From: Atherix ibis
Lineage: Eukaryota > Arthropoda > Insecta > Diptera > Athericidae
NCBI GenBank assembly: GCA_958298945.1
Contig: OY282605.1
Coordinates: 109,116,267 to 109,180,266 of the forward strand
Length of the DNA stretch: 64,000 nucleotides
Direction of reading: 5' to 3'
Below are positions 47,060 through 60,827 of the stretch, piece by piece (positions within the stretch are counted from its first letter, which is position 1; each line of letters starts with the position of its first letter). Both the position numbers and the translations under genes were made by a program. The notes beneath the pieces were generated by a model, which was not told the origin of the DNA, searched no databases, and saw only the letters and a list, made by a program, of their open reading frames with translations.

Positions 47060-50000
47060 TTTGCCATACTGAAATATTTCATAAAAATCAGAAAATCTAG
47101 AAAAAATCATCACTAAATAATAAGATTAAAAAGTGAAATCAACAAAAACTCAACAAAAGTTAAAGATTCTATTGAAAATGAAAACTATTTTTTAGAAATT
47201 TTGCTTGTAATTTTTCAATATTGAAAGTTAAAAATATTTTCCATCTGATTTAAAAGTAATTAAGTGAAATAATAATATAAATAGTTACAAAAAATTATAA
47301 GCAAACAAAATATCAAAAAAAAATTATTGTAAAAATTAATGATGCTAAGAAAATATAGTAAAAAAAATATCAATTCAATATTTTGTCAACACATTCTCGA
47401 ATCACTAGAGTTATACAAAGAATTGTTAACATTTATTAAAAATAAATTTGACTTTCTTAAAAAAAAAAAAAACAACAATTTTTTCAAACATGAGGCGTTA
47501 AAACTACACCCACTCATATAAATAGTCTAATTTTATGAAAAGAATTTTTAAAAAATTGATGAATGAACAAAATTTGTTGGTATTTACCTGAGTTGATACC
47601 ATACTTTTTATATGGTTAGGTGACAATTTATGTAGGAAGAATGCTCCGATGTAGGATTCGAATTAGAAAAATGAAGCTTTTTTCTATAATAAAGAAAATT
47701 GTAAACGATTGCCATATAAATGCATGGGTGCTACTGTTAGTTATTTTTTTGTCATACTCATTGGACCAAAATGTCTACCAACAAAGAAAGATAATAAATT
47801 TTCTTCTATTTGATTTCAATTGTATTCGATTCTGTTGAATTTTTCTGTTAACAAATGTGAAAACACTTTACACAAAACGAATTACTAAATATTTGTACAA
47901 GCTTTTTATAAGGAAAAAATTGGATAAATTTTGACTAAAAAATACATTTTTTTTTTGAATTTTAAAAATATATCGAAATTCATTTTTAACATTTCAAAGT
48001 TCAATGGTCACAACAAGTTTACTTCCAACAGACAATGTTGGCCATAATCCAAAAAATTTTGTTGACATAAAAACGCATTTTTGCTGTTCCAAATAATTTT
48101 CATCTCTTCGGTTGGTGTGCGAAAACTGAAAAATTTCCCACAAAGGAATGATTTTCCGATGATTTTCTACAAACTTTTTCAGTTCATTGAAAATTTTGTT
48201 ATATTATAAAGACAGGAATTTGGCTACGTTAAACTTTTCCAGGGAAAGTGAAAATAACAAAATAATATATACGAAAAAAAATAGCAGAAAAATATATTTT
48301 TCATTGGATGAATTCAGAAATTTTGCACTTGTTTGGATGAATTCGAAGAAAATTACAAATACTGCAAAATTTCCATGCGATTTCAATTTTCATTTTTAAT
48401 GTGGATTCTTTTGTAGGAAAGCACAAAAGATCGGAGACTCATCCATCAATAACGCTATGAACAATAGACGAAGTCATTCAAAATTCATAGATGGCGTTAG
48501 TAGTTTTCGAATATTTACTCGAAATTAGAACGTATTTGGATAAATTAGTTCTTAAAAAGGAATGATCTTCAATATGTGGAAATTGTTGATGATGTTTTAG
48601 AACTTACCCGATTCAGAGACAAATTTTTCAAATATTACATAAAATTTGTATAGTACACTATTATTTTCACGAAAAAAAAACAAATAATTGACGAAACTTT
48701 ATTTTATTTTAGTTTATCTTTTTTTTTTAAACTACGATATGTTTTTAAGGATTAAACAAAGTAATTTGAGGAAAAAGCAGACATTTTCAAATAACTTTGA
48801 AATGATTAATTATTTTTGTTAAATTATGAATGTCACTTAAAAAATCATAAGAATTTTATTGATTATACATATTAATGTGTTCAAATGCCTCGAAAATAGC
48901 TCTCATATAAACAAAATAAATATTTATTCTCATTCTGGTGACTACTGATTATCTTACAATAATAATTAACATCTGTCCAATATGTAAAATAAAATACTCT
49001 TGAAGGTAATTTAAGAATGCATTAGAAAAATCATAGCTTACAGTAGAATTGTTTCTTTATGAATGTCTGATTGTTTTTGCACTGTGGAAATCTGTTAAAA
49101 TAAATCAATTAACACTCCTTACTTAAGATTGATATACAACACATTTAATTAGATAATCATGAGGTGTGAAAAGCGATTAAATACCTACTTTTGATCTGGG
49201 TCAGTTATACTAGATATTATGTATGCGGTAAGATTCCATTGAATTTGTTTTTAATGCAAAGCAGAAATTTTATTATTCCGAATCAATTGATATTTCATAT
49301 AAATAAATATTATTCCATAAATGAATGATTTATTAGAAAAGCTCCAACTTTTTTAAAATCGTATCCCAGTGGTCTATTCCTTAATTAATTGTTGTCCTTA
49401 TAACAGTCAAACTTTTTATTAAAAAGTTTTTTTAAACAAATTTTTCTTAAAATGAGTAATTAAAATTTATTCATTTTTGTATTTAAAATTAATATCTGTT
49501 AACACTAACAAATTTAACAAATACTATTGTAGTTGATCCATATTATGGCACTTAACTAGCTTATTATATACGGCGTGCGTCATCTAAATAGACCCACTTG
49601 TTTACACGATATAAACTTTTTTGCCAAATTCGCCGAAAAGTGAAGGAAATTATAGAATTCATTTAAATAATAATATTTATTGTATTATTGAGAGTCACTA
49701 TTTTTAAAATATTTTTTTAATATTCTTTTTAAATAAAACCAAAAACTATATTCTGCAAAGATTCAAGTGATCTTATTTAGTTCGACTATCAACTTTTTTT
49801 TCTATATAAATAAATTAATATTTTTTCCAATTTATTATACTTTTTAAAAAAAATATTAATAACTAATTAAGTTGCATCAGCGGTCTTTAGGGGCTCCTTT
49901 AACTCCATCTAGTACCAAATCGGCTCAACGCAACCGTTCCAAAGTTACTCGCAGTCGAGTGGTCCTATAGTAAATATTTGAATATGGTTAGTTTTTTAAG

Positions 50001-52700
50001 ACTTTGTAAATTAAAAAAAAAAAACTCTAAAAAAGATCCGGAAATAAATATATAGTCGAATTTTTATCAATAATATAACTATTAAAAAAAATAATCCAAG
50101 TTGAAAATGTTTTTCGGCAAATTTTCATTTATTTTTCAATTGTTTCCGTTTCTTATTAGATTATAACAAAATCACCTTTAAAATATTATACGAAATTATA
50201 AGAAAAATCCCATTCTTTCCGAAAAACTAAACATAAAAAAGAGCAATTAATGTTATCAAATCAAAGAAAGATTTTCATTAAAATTTATTCCATTTTTCGA
50301 CGTAAAATTAGCACGTAAATAATAAATATTTCGAAAAATTATTGAAAACTTTTGTCAGAAAACGTGATTGTAATGGTCACCACGTTTTAATAAATTTCTA
50401 TAAAATACAATTAATAAAGTCTTTTAAATGTTATTTTAATAGAAATTCGTTAAAAAAGGGTCTAAACTTTAACAATTATCGTATTGTTAATTTAATTCAA
50501 TTTTTCGGTAAATTTTATGATGAAGTAATTAATTTGTTTAAGGAAGTAACGAGGATCTCGAACGGCTCTAATAGTTTGGAAAAGTTTAAAAAATTTATTA
50601 ACATCTACTGTTATTGTAGAAATTATTTAATAGTATTTAATTGAAAGTCTTTATTATATATACATATCGTTACAGGAAGAATTGGATACTTATTTGACAA
50701 TTAATTTATTTATACGGAATCAGATACTATGAAGCGTTCAATAAAAGTTGTTGGTGTCCTTTTCTGTGTAGGTTACAGTTCAATGAACCGTGTGACTTAG
50801 ATTTTTCTTTTGTAGATGAGTTATTTATTACCAATTATAACAAAATTATCCTTTTATACTATAGTCCATTTGTAAGATAAATTTTCTCCTATATCTCACA
50901 ATATACACTTCCAGAAACACTTGCAGTGGGTATTTACTCCTTTTTTCTGTGTCAAATTATTGTAGTAAAATCTGCTTGGGTGTTCAATCCTTTTTGAAGT
51001 TGTCAATAGAAAGGGGAAAGAAAAATACATGTTACTATAAGCATAAAAAATTGCAAAAAATCCCCTTTTATTCTCAAAGAAAAAATTTCCTTATTTTATT
51101 ATTCTTATTTTCTTTTTATAAAAATAAAATTGTTCTTATAAGAAATAGATATTTTTATCAATATAATAAATAATTTATATTAAAATTTTATATTGCCAAT
51201 AAAAACAAACTCAAATATTTGCTGTTTTAACTATTCTATTATAATAAAATGATAAGGAACTCATTTTTGATAAGGGCAGTAAATTTTTCTTTTAATAAAT
51301 ATGTTTTTTTGCTCAAACAAAAAATTATTTACCTCTGAAATAAGTACGTGTGTTCTTTATACTATTGCTTATATTTTTTATGATTAACTTTAAATACTGT
51401 ATAAAATATATTTATCTACAATTTTAAAAAATACTAGTAAGAATATATATATTACAGGAAGATGAGGGGGTCAAATCTGATTTTCCTAGGGAATTTTTTT
51501 TAACAAACCATACCTTAACTGATTTTAGTACAAAAAAAATAATTTTTTTAATATTTTTTTTTTTGCAAAAATATAAACTTTTAAAAGACTAATAAATCCG
51601 CCAGCAACACAATTATTAAAATTTTATCTCTTAAATATAATAGAATTGCCGTATTGTGAAAATGCATTAAAGAAACATTTTCTATAAAAAAAAAATCCTT
51701 AAAATTCGAAAAAAACCTTTATTTGATTAGATAGAATAATCAACAATTTTTAATTCTTAGAAAAAATATTTTTTGTTTTCAAAAAAAACAAAACGTGTTT
51801 GAACGTATTTTGGAAAATTTCTTCTCAGAATCTAGATAATAAAAATATTCTAAATTTTATTATGCTTAATTTTATTATTTTCAAGAACTTTTCAAATAGT
51901 AATCAAAACCATCTTTATTTATCTAAATAAATGTTCAAAAATCTATACATAAATAATATTTACATAATTAATAGTTAACCCCCATTTTCTTTCATTAAAA
52001 ATAAACGATGGCGAATTTTTTTAAAATTATCTAAACAAATAAAAAAACAATTATTTTTTAAAAAAACCAACAAATTTTTGAAATTGTAAAAAAAATATTT
52101 TAACATAACTCATAAATTATTAAAGTAAATAAAGTATTGCCAAAAAAAAACAGCACAAAATATTTTCAAATTAAAAATAGAGTCCTAAGCACATATTTAC
52201 GTAAACGCAAAAATAAATACAAGCAATATTTTGAAGATTCTAAATTTTTTTGATGTCAAATAAAATGTATACAAACTGATTTATGATGAAAAAAAAAATT
52301 TTGAAATTATGAAAATTTCAAATATTTCAAAAACAATCTATAGAAAAATTTAAAAATTCTACAAAACCTCCTTGAAAAAATATATAGAAAATTTCGAAGA
52401 GTTTGAAAATATTTTCACATCAATTAACTTATACTTCAAGTTTGTAATAGAATTTGTGCATTTTAAATAAACTACATAAACTACTTTAAAAATATATATA
52501 TCAAAATACATACTTAAATGAAAGTGGGTCAAGTTGCCATAATGTCTCCATTTGACAAGTACTCGACTGTAAAAAGATTCTGTTTCGAGAAGCTCAAAAA
52601 TGTGTCAAAAATATTGTGTGCTTTGAAAAGCGAATTTTATTATAAAAGCAATCAGTTGGTAAGGTAGCAGTATAAAAGAGAAATGAAAGTAAAATAATCG
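47060..52700. other. AT-rich intronic sequence, no gene seen
   Basis: Long runs of A and T with short chance ORFs (for example 50342-50644) that carry no recognisable domain. Nothing supports a gene here. Confidence 0.5.
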
Positions 52701-52769
52701 TTAAAAAGAGCAGTTTTGTAAACTGTTATGTTAAGTGTGTGTGATTCTATTTAAAAGATGAAACTGAAA

Positions 52770-53120
52770 AATGCAACCACTTGAAAAGGAGGATTTTTCG
52801 ATTCATAACAATTGCATTAATGCCTACTGCACTTTATGGCACCAAGTATATAGGCACAAGTGTACAATCCCATCTGCACGTTGTCCCCATCCCCATCTGG
52901 AGCGACTGAAGTTATTTTTCCGATACAAACTTTTGGTGTTTTTGTGGTGCCGACTGCAATGCTTTTGTGTAGCACACACTTGGCAGTAAAGTTTACATAG
53001 AACCTGCAAACAGACCTTGACCTAAATTGTATTGAAAAGCAAATAATGGCGACATGTTCGGAGCAACTTTTCTGCATCCAATTATGATTAAGATCGTAAG
53101 AACATGTTATACCGTGTCAT
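52770..53120. other. High-complexity island in the AT-rich intron, unidentified
   Basis: About 350 bp with clearly higher GC (around CACGTTGTCCCCATCCCCAT) lies in an otherwise AT-rich intron. Open frames exist on both strands (52771-52989 +, 53077-52817 -), but neither is recognised. It could be a decayed element or conserved noncoding DNA. Confidence 0.35.
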
Positions 53121-54400
53121 AAGGTGGTGTTTAGTCGGGACGGCTTACTGATTTCATAATGGATTTCCTAAGAAGGAATAATTATTTTCAACATTACCCG
53201 CTGGGAGCTACAAAAAGACTTTTTCAAATTTTCCGCTTTTCATGTTTGAATCGACAAGCCAGTCAGCCATTCGCTGGACAAATGAATTTATTAAGTAAAA
53301 ATTTTTCGCTTTAATTTGTTGAAATATCTGATAAAATTTCGAGAATTTCGTACGTCTTATATTTAAATGTTGGAATATCCAAAAATAGTTTAAGTGATCG
53401 TTTTCTTTAATTCAATTTGGCAAAAATAATTTCGGGAATTCAAACCGGTCTGCTAAGTATGGAAAATATTTTCGATTTTATTTAACTTTTAAATAAGACT
53501 AATACACCATAGACTGGTTTTTATATTTGAACTCGCCTTTTTTATACATACCTTAATTTTTGTCTTTGTTTTAATTTTAAAATTAATTAAGTTGCTCAGT
53601 TAACAACATTGGTTATGTTAAAGTTGTTGTAGGAAATTTTTCAAATTTACTAATGTTGGTATGTGCTTTTTGTTTCTTCTTTTTTTCAATTAATAAAACC
53701 TGTAGCTTTTTGTGAAGAATTCCTTAAAAATCAATTTGGTGAATTTTCATATTGGAATGATTAATATTTATAATGTTTTTGATAAATTCAGTTGCATAAC
53801 TGCATTATCGACATATCAAACAATCGCCACTGTCAGTATCAATTGTTATACCAATATCCATTCAACTGTTATACACATTAGCTATAAATAGTATATTTAA
53901 CTTTTATACAATATATTGTATAGTCAACTGGTATAATGGGTTTTTCATTGAGGATGGTCAACTTTTAAAATTAAATAGAAAGCGTTGTACGTGAATTATC
54001 GCAGATATCTTTATTAAAAATTAAAGAACATTTATTAACATTATTATTTAAAAAAACATCGTTTAAATGGCTTCTACAGCTTTGTTTGCGTGAGGTCAAA
54101 TTTATGGATGACTTTAGGTTGAATCTCACCGACACGCATGAGGTTAATGGTGTGGCTACATGTGGCACGGCATGAGGTCAATTAGAGCCGCACGTCAGTT
54201 TTTCATATATTATAAAGAACTACACCATAGTAAGGTTAATCGATTCAATTGAAGACCTTCCATCGAAGCGACTACATGCGAGGTGAATACTTCACTTGTC
54301 AAAATTAACAGGATTCGAGTTCTGATATAATAAAAAAAATTTAAATTCTCAATGAGAGCCGCACTTAACTCAATGTAGAGTAGGCATTTTCTCACCCCAG

Positions 54401-54510
54401 TGACACAGAGGTTAAATCGCAATAAACTTGACGGCTTCAATAAGCCCCTTGTTTCAAATGATGTGTCACCATTAAAAGTTACCGTTCCAACAAAAATCCC
54501 CACAAAACAG
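54401..54510 (+). other. Exon-like segment within intron 1 (unconfirmed)
   Basis: A pyrimidine-rich acceptor (TTTTCTCACCCCAG) is followed by 110 nt with an open frame (NKLDGFNKPLVSNDVSPLKV in its middle) and ends CAG|GTAAAT. The open frame ends in phase 0, which would fit exon 2. Its start needs one leftover base, which exon 1 (phase 0) does not provide. It is either a relic, an exon of an alternative transcript with another first exon, or chance. Confidence 0.25.
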
Positions 54511-56161
54511 GTAAATTTTTTGAATGCACAGAAAGCTCTTAGAACTATTAATGTTACTTTTCGCGCCAGATTCGACAATTTTCCCTTTTTACGTAAATGA
54601 TTTTTTTCATTAATACTGCTATCCTTTTTCAACTGCTCAAAAGCCTAGTTAGCGCACTCCCAACGCTTTAGCTTTTGATTTAATTGTATAACTTTCCGTT
54701 ATATCGGCTATGCTGAAGTTGCAAAAAAGCTCAATTCTTGTAAATGACTCGCAAATGAGAGGTTATGGTTGATTGGTAGCTGAGCCTGTTTCCTCAGATT
54801 TCCTGATTTGTCATTGAATTTTACTCGCGGTAGGACGCTAATTTCCACCATAGTAGCTCACGGAACGTCTGTCGAACATAGTACAAATTTTTACTATTTC
54901 GACACGCCTTGCTGAATCGTTTAGGTCTCTAGGATTAAATAGTGGCTATAGCAGACGACAAATGTATAAGAATGATGACAGAACTGTCATTTGATATTTC
55001 AAAAAATGGGGTGTTAAATATTGAACTTACCGATTAAAATATTACCATACAGTAATTATTATTTTTTTAAAATATTATTAAAAATATAATGAATTTTTAT
55101 TGATTTTTTTAAACACCTATAATGAAGCGTGTACTAATTCGATATTGTATTTACTGATGATCTACATGCTCAAAATTATTAGAAGTAATTATTCATAATA
55201 GTTATTTCTTTGAATTTTCTTATTAAAGAACTTCTTTTTTAAATTTTGTTAAAGAATTTCTATTTAAAAAAAAATAATTTTCGGAAGATCTTATTTATGT
55301 TAAAATTAATTTTTATTTAATTCGGGATCGACTTGTTATTTAATTAAAAAAAGAAATCTGAAAAAAAACATTTGATTATGATAAATATATTTTATTAAAT
55401 TATAATTACTGAAAAAAATTCAATTTTGTAGATCTGATTTTGTAAATATTTTTTCAATCAAAACTTATCAATTTCCATTTTAGGTTAAATTTTATTTTAT
55501 AAAAAGAAGAAAGTACTAAAATATTGGAAAAATTCTAAGAAAAAAATTGAAAGAAAATGTGTGCAATTTGCTTAGTAATAATAGTCAAGGATTAACTGTG
55601 TATGATTACTTTATTAAATGAAGTGTAAAAATATTCGATAGAAGAGAAATGGAATTTGCTATGCAAATAGAAATATCGGAAAATGTTGGAAGAAAATTGA
55701 AAATTCAGTTTCTATTTACGGTAGGTAGATGAGTGTGCATACATGAACCAAGACGTGTTCCTTTTTGTAAATATTTAGCTTGCATCAATTACAGAAATCG
55801 AACCCGTTAAAAATCAATTCCAAAACTATCAACATGTAGGCACGTAGCTATTTCGATAAATAAATACAATTTTAAGTAAACATATTTATTTACATCAAAT
55901 CTCATGTTTACACATATTTTATAGACATTTCGGTCTGATAGTAAATTTGAATCGATTTTACACAATAATTAAGTACTTATTTCGAGAACATCTTTGTATC
56001 TTTTTACTTGATAATTTGCAACATTAATTTTATGCTCACAAGTACTTATTGTATATGAATTGAAACAATTGTATGCGTTTATTTTAATGTAGAGTAAATT
56101 TTGAAAACCTATAGAAAAAATATATTTTTATTTTTATTTTTATTTTGTTTTTGAATTTTAG

Positions 56162-56250
56162 ACAAAACCGCTCTCTAAACCGTCACACCAAAGCCACACA
56201 ACACTTCAGCGGCACATAAGGAGCTCCACGAAAAATGTTTATATTCCAAG
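56162..56250 (+). CDS. PPP2R3A: PP2A B'' subunit, exon 2
   Basis: The acceptor TTTTAG ends at 56161 and the donor AAG|GTAAGC starts at 56251. It encodes residues 815-844, ending TKNVYIPR. The last arginine codon is split 2+1 with exon 3, giving YIPRFYFPHGKP across the junction, the entry to the conserved B'' core. This junction supports joining the low-complexity exon to the core exons. Confidence 0.9.
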
Positions 56251-57119
56251 GTAAGCAAAATTTTTGAAATAGTCTATAATTTATTAAAATATCGGAGAGT
56301 TCTTATAATTGATACAATTTTAAATATTTGTTTCTTAAGGACTAATTTTATGATTAATAAGTGACCTTTTGTATGTAACCTAGCACTTTCTATTATCCTG
56401 TCTCGATAATGTAGACCTTCGTTCCCTTCTTTGAATTTCTTAGAGAATCACTACTTAACCAGAAAAAATTAAAAATTACATAACATATTCGAATCCTTCA
56501 AATCCTCTTGAAGCAATGAAAAATTTGAATGATAATCATAGTACAAGTATGTGGAAATTCATAGCTGTCAAGATTCATAAACTTTTTCTCTCACATACTT
56601 GACACCATTATGGATAAGTACAGGGAAAAAATTGTATTTTTTTTTTAAACGTGTTTATTCTAGAATATTGCCTACACACATCCGTGCACTCTGATTCCAA
56701 TTAAGTCATCCTTTTTAAGTCATAATCACGTCAATGATACCTTGTATGTGTTTACTTAATAATATCACCAAAGGGAATATTCTCTTTAGTACACTTTGTA
56801 ATCTCGTTATTCGTGCTTTATAAGAGTACGTGTTGCGAAAGGTAAATTTACAATTAGAAAATATGATTTTCCTTTTAATAATCCAACTACATACAATTGT
56901 CAAAATTTAAATAAAGAATTCGATTTTCCTGAATTTTAACTGAATCATTTTTGGAATTTCAATTGTTATAAATTTTGAACAAAATTTTCAATGGATTTTT
57001 ATAATTTTTTATGTTTATTTTAAAGTTTAAGATAAGATAATTAATAAAATTCAAAAAAGTTTTGTTAAGGCAACTTGTGATTAGCTGATTATTGAAAAAA
57101 ATGTGGTAACATTGAAAAT

Positions 57120-57750
57120 ATAGCAAAATGGTTCTACAAGGAAGTACATTAGGACCCATTCTCTACAATCTTTGCTGCATATGCAGATGATAAGGCCTGT
57201 CTTGCATCTAGCAAAATTCCCTTACATCCTCCAAAACTAGTTTACCAAATGGACAATAACTACCAACGAATGCAATTATGTCAATGTAACTTTTACTCTG
57301 AATCATAAAATATATCCGCCCATATTTCTTAGTGGCCGTAAGATACCACAAGACACTTAACTTCAATATCTTGGAATGTACTTAGACACTTGATATGGAA
57401 TTCACAATGCCTTACTGAAACCAATTTGGACTTACGGATTACAACTCTAGAGCTCTACTAACCCCTTAAATTCCCTCACAAATACAAAATATTTGTTAGA
57501 CTCTACTAACCCATCAAATTCCCTTCAGTCAAAAATAATTGTCGATGATTCCTTTTATATTTGTAATATTAACCTCAAAGTCCCATTTGTTCGTGAGATG
57601 ACTGTGTCCCGTTATAAAAAGTTTTGCTTCCATTTTTCAATCGTACTAATCTCCTTGTCTCATTATAAAAAGTTTCATTATCCCTTGCGTATAAAAATTG
57701 AAAGTTTCCCAAACCGTTGTGTTAAATATTTTACTCAGAGATTTGATTTA
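57120..57750 (+). pseudogene. Jockey RT fragment in intron 2
   Basis: The + strand reads VLQGSTLGPILYNL (57121-57172), followed in another frame by AYADDKACLAS (57176-57210; catalytic YADD). It continues with VNVTFTLNHK, then LLKPIWTYGLQLWSSTNP-like sequence and RYKKFCFHF. It matches both the 3.2-kb and 38-kb copies. Internal deletions and one short duplication (SRYKKF/SHYKKF) are visible. Confidence 0.8.
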
Positions 57751-58596
57751 TGCCTATACAAAATTCAGGTGATAGAGAAACTTCAGGCCAAAGATGGTAT
57801 AGGCCACCGACCATGGAGTGAAAATGCTTTAGAGTTTCATAGACAAGACCCTGATTTTTAAAGAAAATTAATCAATGATATTACGAGACCCGTTATCAAT
57901 GATATTACGAGACTCGTGAGCTGCAGAACTTTTTCATCTGTGAATTGGGTTTTACGATACGTAATTTCACTTGAGTAGTATATGGAAATTCTACAGAAGG
58001 AGAAACTTTGTGACTGAATTGTATTTAGAAGTGCTTATGTCTATTGGCCAACTTTAATCCTCAGAATTAATAACTATCTATTTTTTCGTCTGTGAATACT
58101 TATAGTGGAAAAATAAAAATTTTATAGTCATTCACAGTCTAAAACGTATTTGCTTGAAGTGTAAAAGATATGCTATGCATGCAGCGGTCTTGAGTTCAAA
58201 TTCAGGTAGTAACATAGCAGGGGAAGTACCCTTTAAATGGCACCAAATGGCCTGAGTTATCGTGACGCTAATTTACATTTCAGTGTAGAAATAAATATAA
58301 AAAAATGTAATTCAAAGACAATTGTAATAAAACCATTCAGCTGATGTTTTTAATTGAAAAGAAGTAATATGGCATTACTAAACATTTTTAATAGAGTATT
58401 ACAAAAATTTCGTGATTAATAGTCCACTCAAAAATCATAATATCAATCTGAAGCGGCCTTTCGATATATTGGTACCACTCAATTTCTCCGAACAGCTAGA
58501 CAACTCATAATAAGTTCCAATATAAATTTGTTAATAATTTTCTATTTTCCTTAAATATATATAATGGATTAAAAATATTTATTTTTTCTTATATAG

Positions 58597-58830
58597 ATTT
58601 TACTTTCCACATGGCAAGCCTCAGACAACAATCACAGCTGAAACAACACTACAACGACTTGTATCCGCATTTGATTCATTTCCAAGTAACCAAGTCACTA
58701 AGGAGGACTTCCATCACATCCTTAAAATATGCTCAATTCCGTTCTATTGGCGAATGCCACTGATGGCTTGTACGCAGAATGCAAGTTCCGGCCTTGTCGA
58801 TGGTTATCGATTTATTGAATTTTGGAAAGC
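58597..58830 (+). CDS. PPP2R3A: PP2A B'' subunit, exon 3
   Basis: The acceptor ATATAG ends at 58596 and the donor AGC|GTGAGT starts at 58831. It encodes residues 844-922, from FYFPHGKPQTTITAE to DGYRFIEFWKA. It is the N-terminal part of the conserved B'' core, with an EF-hand-like helical segment (VTKEDFHHILKICSIPFYW) that lacks a full calcium loop. This core contacts the PP2A scaffold A subunit in characterised B'' proteins. Confidence 0.95.
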
Positions 58831-59968
58831 GTGAGTATTCGTTTTAGTGGCATTATTTCATATAAAAAATAAAATTATGCTTTATTTCTATTTATAGCCA
58901 TCCTTTTTAGAAAATAAAAATAATATTATTTAGGTTGTTTTTAATTAACAAAATAATATTTCTTTATTTCTTAGATCTGCAAACGTTTTTAATTAATCTT
59001 TATGCTTTTAGAACTATTTCAGTTTTTCTTTTTATTATATTTCTTTTTTCTTATAATATCTTTTTTATATAAATCTTAATATTTATTCATTATAATTGCA
59101 TTTTCATAAATTTTTTGAAAAATGATAAACAATATGGCACTGAAGCATTTCTTTTAATTTAAATTATGACAAAAACACTAAATCTAAAAATATTGCCAAA
59201 AAATACAATTAGTTTTTTTTTTAAATTAAAATATCGAATTTATGTACTTTAAATACTTTTTATTTTTTCTATTTTTTTACTTTATTGCTAGCACTTGTTT
59301 TTATCTGAGAGCAATTTTACTAATGATTATTTTTATAATATTATAAATTCTCTCTATTTTTACCAACTTTTATAAGAACATCTTTTCAATAATAGTGTCC
59401 AAAAAGCTAAATTTTTTATTATATACAATATATTTATTTTTATCTAATTGTTTTCTTAATAATTAATACAAAAGCTTTTTCACTCAATTTTTATAAATCA
59501 AAATATATAATTTCCAAATAGAATATCATATTGATGGCTGTTCTTTTATCAGAAGTCCCTTTTTTCCTTTTATGAAAACTATTAAAAAATTATTGTTTAG
59601 CTTTTTGAATATATTCTAAAATTGCTGTCAGAAATTGTTTTCTTAGACAATAACAATTTTGCAAACATTTGTAGGGTTTAAGCTTTTATATGATTCTCTT
59701 TCAATTGAAAATTGACTTTTTAATTATTATTTATAAGAATTTCTGTTATAAAAAACTATTACCGATTAATTATTATTTATTATAATAATTTCTATAATTA
59801 ATTATTTTAATCAATAAAAAATAAGTGACAGTATTAAAAGTTATCATTTTTTTCATTTTTCATTTCATTATTTTTTCATTTTTCATCTATAGAAACTGAA
59901 AAAAAAACATTATATTTTAAAAATTGCTTAAAATGTTACATTATTTTTCTATTTTCTTATAATAATAG

Positions 59969-60239
59969 AATGGGCGTATACTGCCATGATCCAACCTCAA
60001 GATTTGTGTATATATTATCGCGTGGTCAACGTTCACGGCCATATATTGTTCATGAAGATTTAGCATCCCTTGTCCAGGATGTTGTCGATACACATCCGGG
60101 TCTAGCGTTTTTAAAAGAAGCTGCCGAATTCCATTCGAGATATGTGCACACGGTTATTGCTAGGATATTCTATTCGGTTAATAGAAGTTGGTCGGGAAAA
60201 ATTACTGTACCTGAATTAAGGAGGTCCAATTTGTTGCAG
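59969..60239 (+). CDS. PPP2R3A: PP2A B'' subunit, exon 4
   Basis: The acceptor AATAG ends at 59968 and the donor CAG|GTTCGT starts at 60240. It encodes the remainder of residue 922 to residue 1012, including RFVYILSRGQRSRPYIVHED, FLKEAAEFHSRYVHTVIARI and the ELRRSNLLQ end. The string FHSRYVHTVIARIFYSVNRS is strongly conserved in B'' subunits. Phases are 2 in, 0 out. Confidence 0.95.
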
Positions 60240-60374
60240 GTTCGTATAATAAAAATTATGGTTGTTCTTATAAAAAAATAAATAAAAACAAATTATCATA
60301 GAATGAAAAATAAATCGGAATTATGTGATTCAATTTTTTTTGTTGGTTTTTTGTTCGTACTATATTTTTTTTAG

Positions 60375-60827
60375 GTCATTCAACTTCTTGAAGAAGAAGA
60401 GGATATCAATCAAATTATGGCCTTCTTTAGTTATGAACATTTTTATGTTATTTATTGTAAGTTCTGGGAGCTAGATCGTGATCATGATCTGTTTATTGAT
60501 CAAAATGATCTGGCCAGACACAACGATCATGCCTTATCGACACGAATTATCGAAAGGATATTTTCGGGTTGTGTTACGCGCGGTGGAAAGGCGCGAATAA
60601 TGGGACCGAACGGACCAAAAATGTCCTATACTGATTTCGTATGGTTCCTGCTATCCGAAGAAGATAAAACAAACATCACAGCCATTGAATATTGGTTCCG
60701 TTGTATGGATCTTGATGGCGATGGTATTATATCCATGTATGAATTGGAATATTTTTATGAGGAGCAGCAGCAACGTATGGAATCAATTGGAATTGAGACA
60801 TTGCCTTTTGAAGACTGCCTTTGTCAG
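60375..60827 (+). CDS. PPP2R3A: PP2A B'' subunit, exon 5 with two EF-hands
   Basis: This is an internal exon of 151 codons (residues 1013-1163), phase 0 at both ends. The first calcium loop is DRDHDLFIDQND (1046-1057), ending in D instead of the usual E, as also occurs in vertebrate B'' proteins. The second loop is DLDGDGIISMYE (1124-1135), fully canonical. Between them lie RIIERIFSGCVTRGGK and YTDFVWFLLSEEDKTN, hallmark B'' motifs. EF-hand calcium binding modulates B'' association with the PP2A core enzyme in studied homologues. Confidence 0.97.

Larger units (their letters stand above)
17960..56161 (+). other. Intron 1 of the PP2A B'' gene, 38.2 kb, loaded with transposon relics
   Basis: It begins GTAAGT at 17960 and ends with AG at 56160-56161. 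Both flanking exons are in phase 0. Every element annotated between 21.6 and 47.1 kb sits inside it. The parts not listed separately (18.1-21.5, 23.8-26.1, 27.0-28.4, 31.9-33.0, 35.0-36.8, 38.6-40.2, 43.6-45.7, 47.1-52.7 and 54.7-56.1 kb) are AT-rich and show no supported gene. Confidence 0.8.

Noticed and set aside
47640..47680. B-box-like GGATTCGAATT
   Set aside because: No cloverleaf can be drawn around it; treated as chance.
50342..50644. 100-codon + strand ORF
   Set aside because: Composition is Lys/Asn/Phe/Ile-rich, typical of random AT-rich sequence. No motif.
54210..54632. 140-codon minus-strand ORF
   Set aside because: No family resemblance and no splice or promoter context; it overlaps the exon-like + strand segment.
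58150..58240. tRNA gene suggested by GAGTTCAAATTCAGG
   Set aside because: It resembles a B box, but no A box or acceptor pairing could be found upstream.
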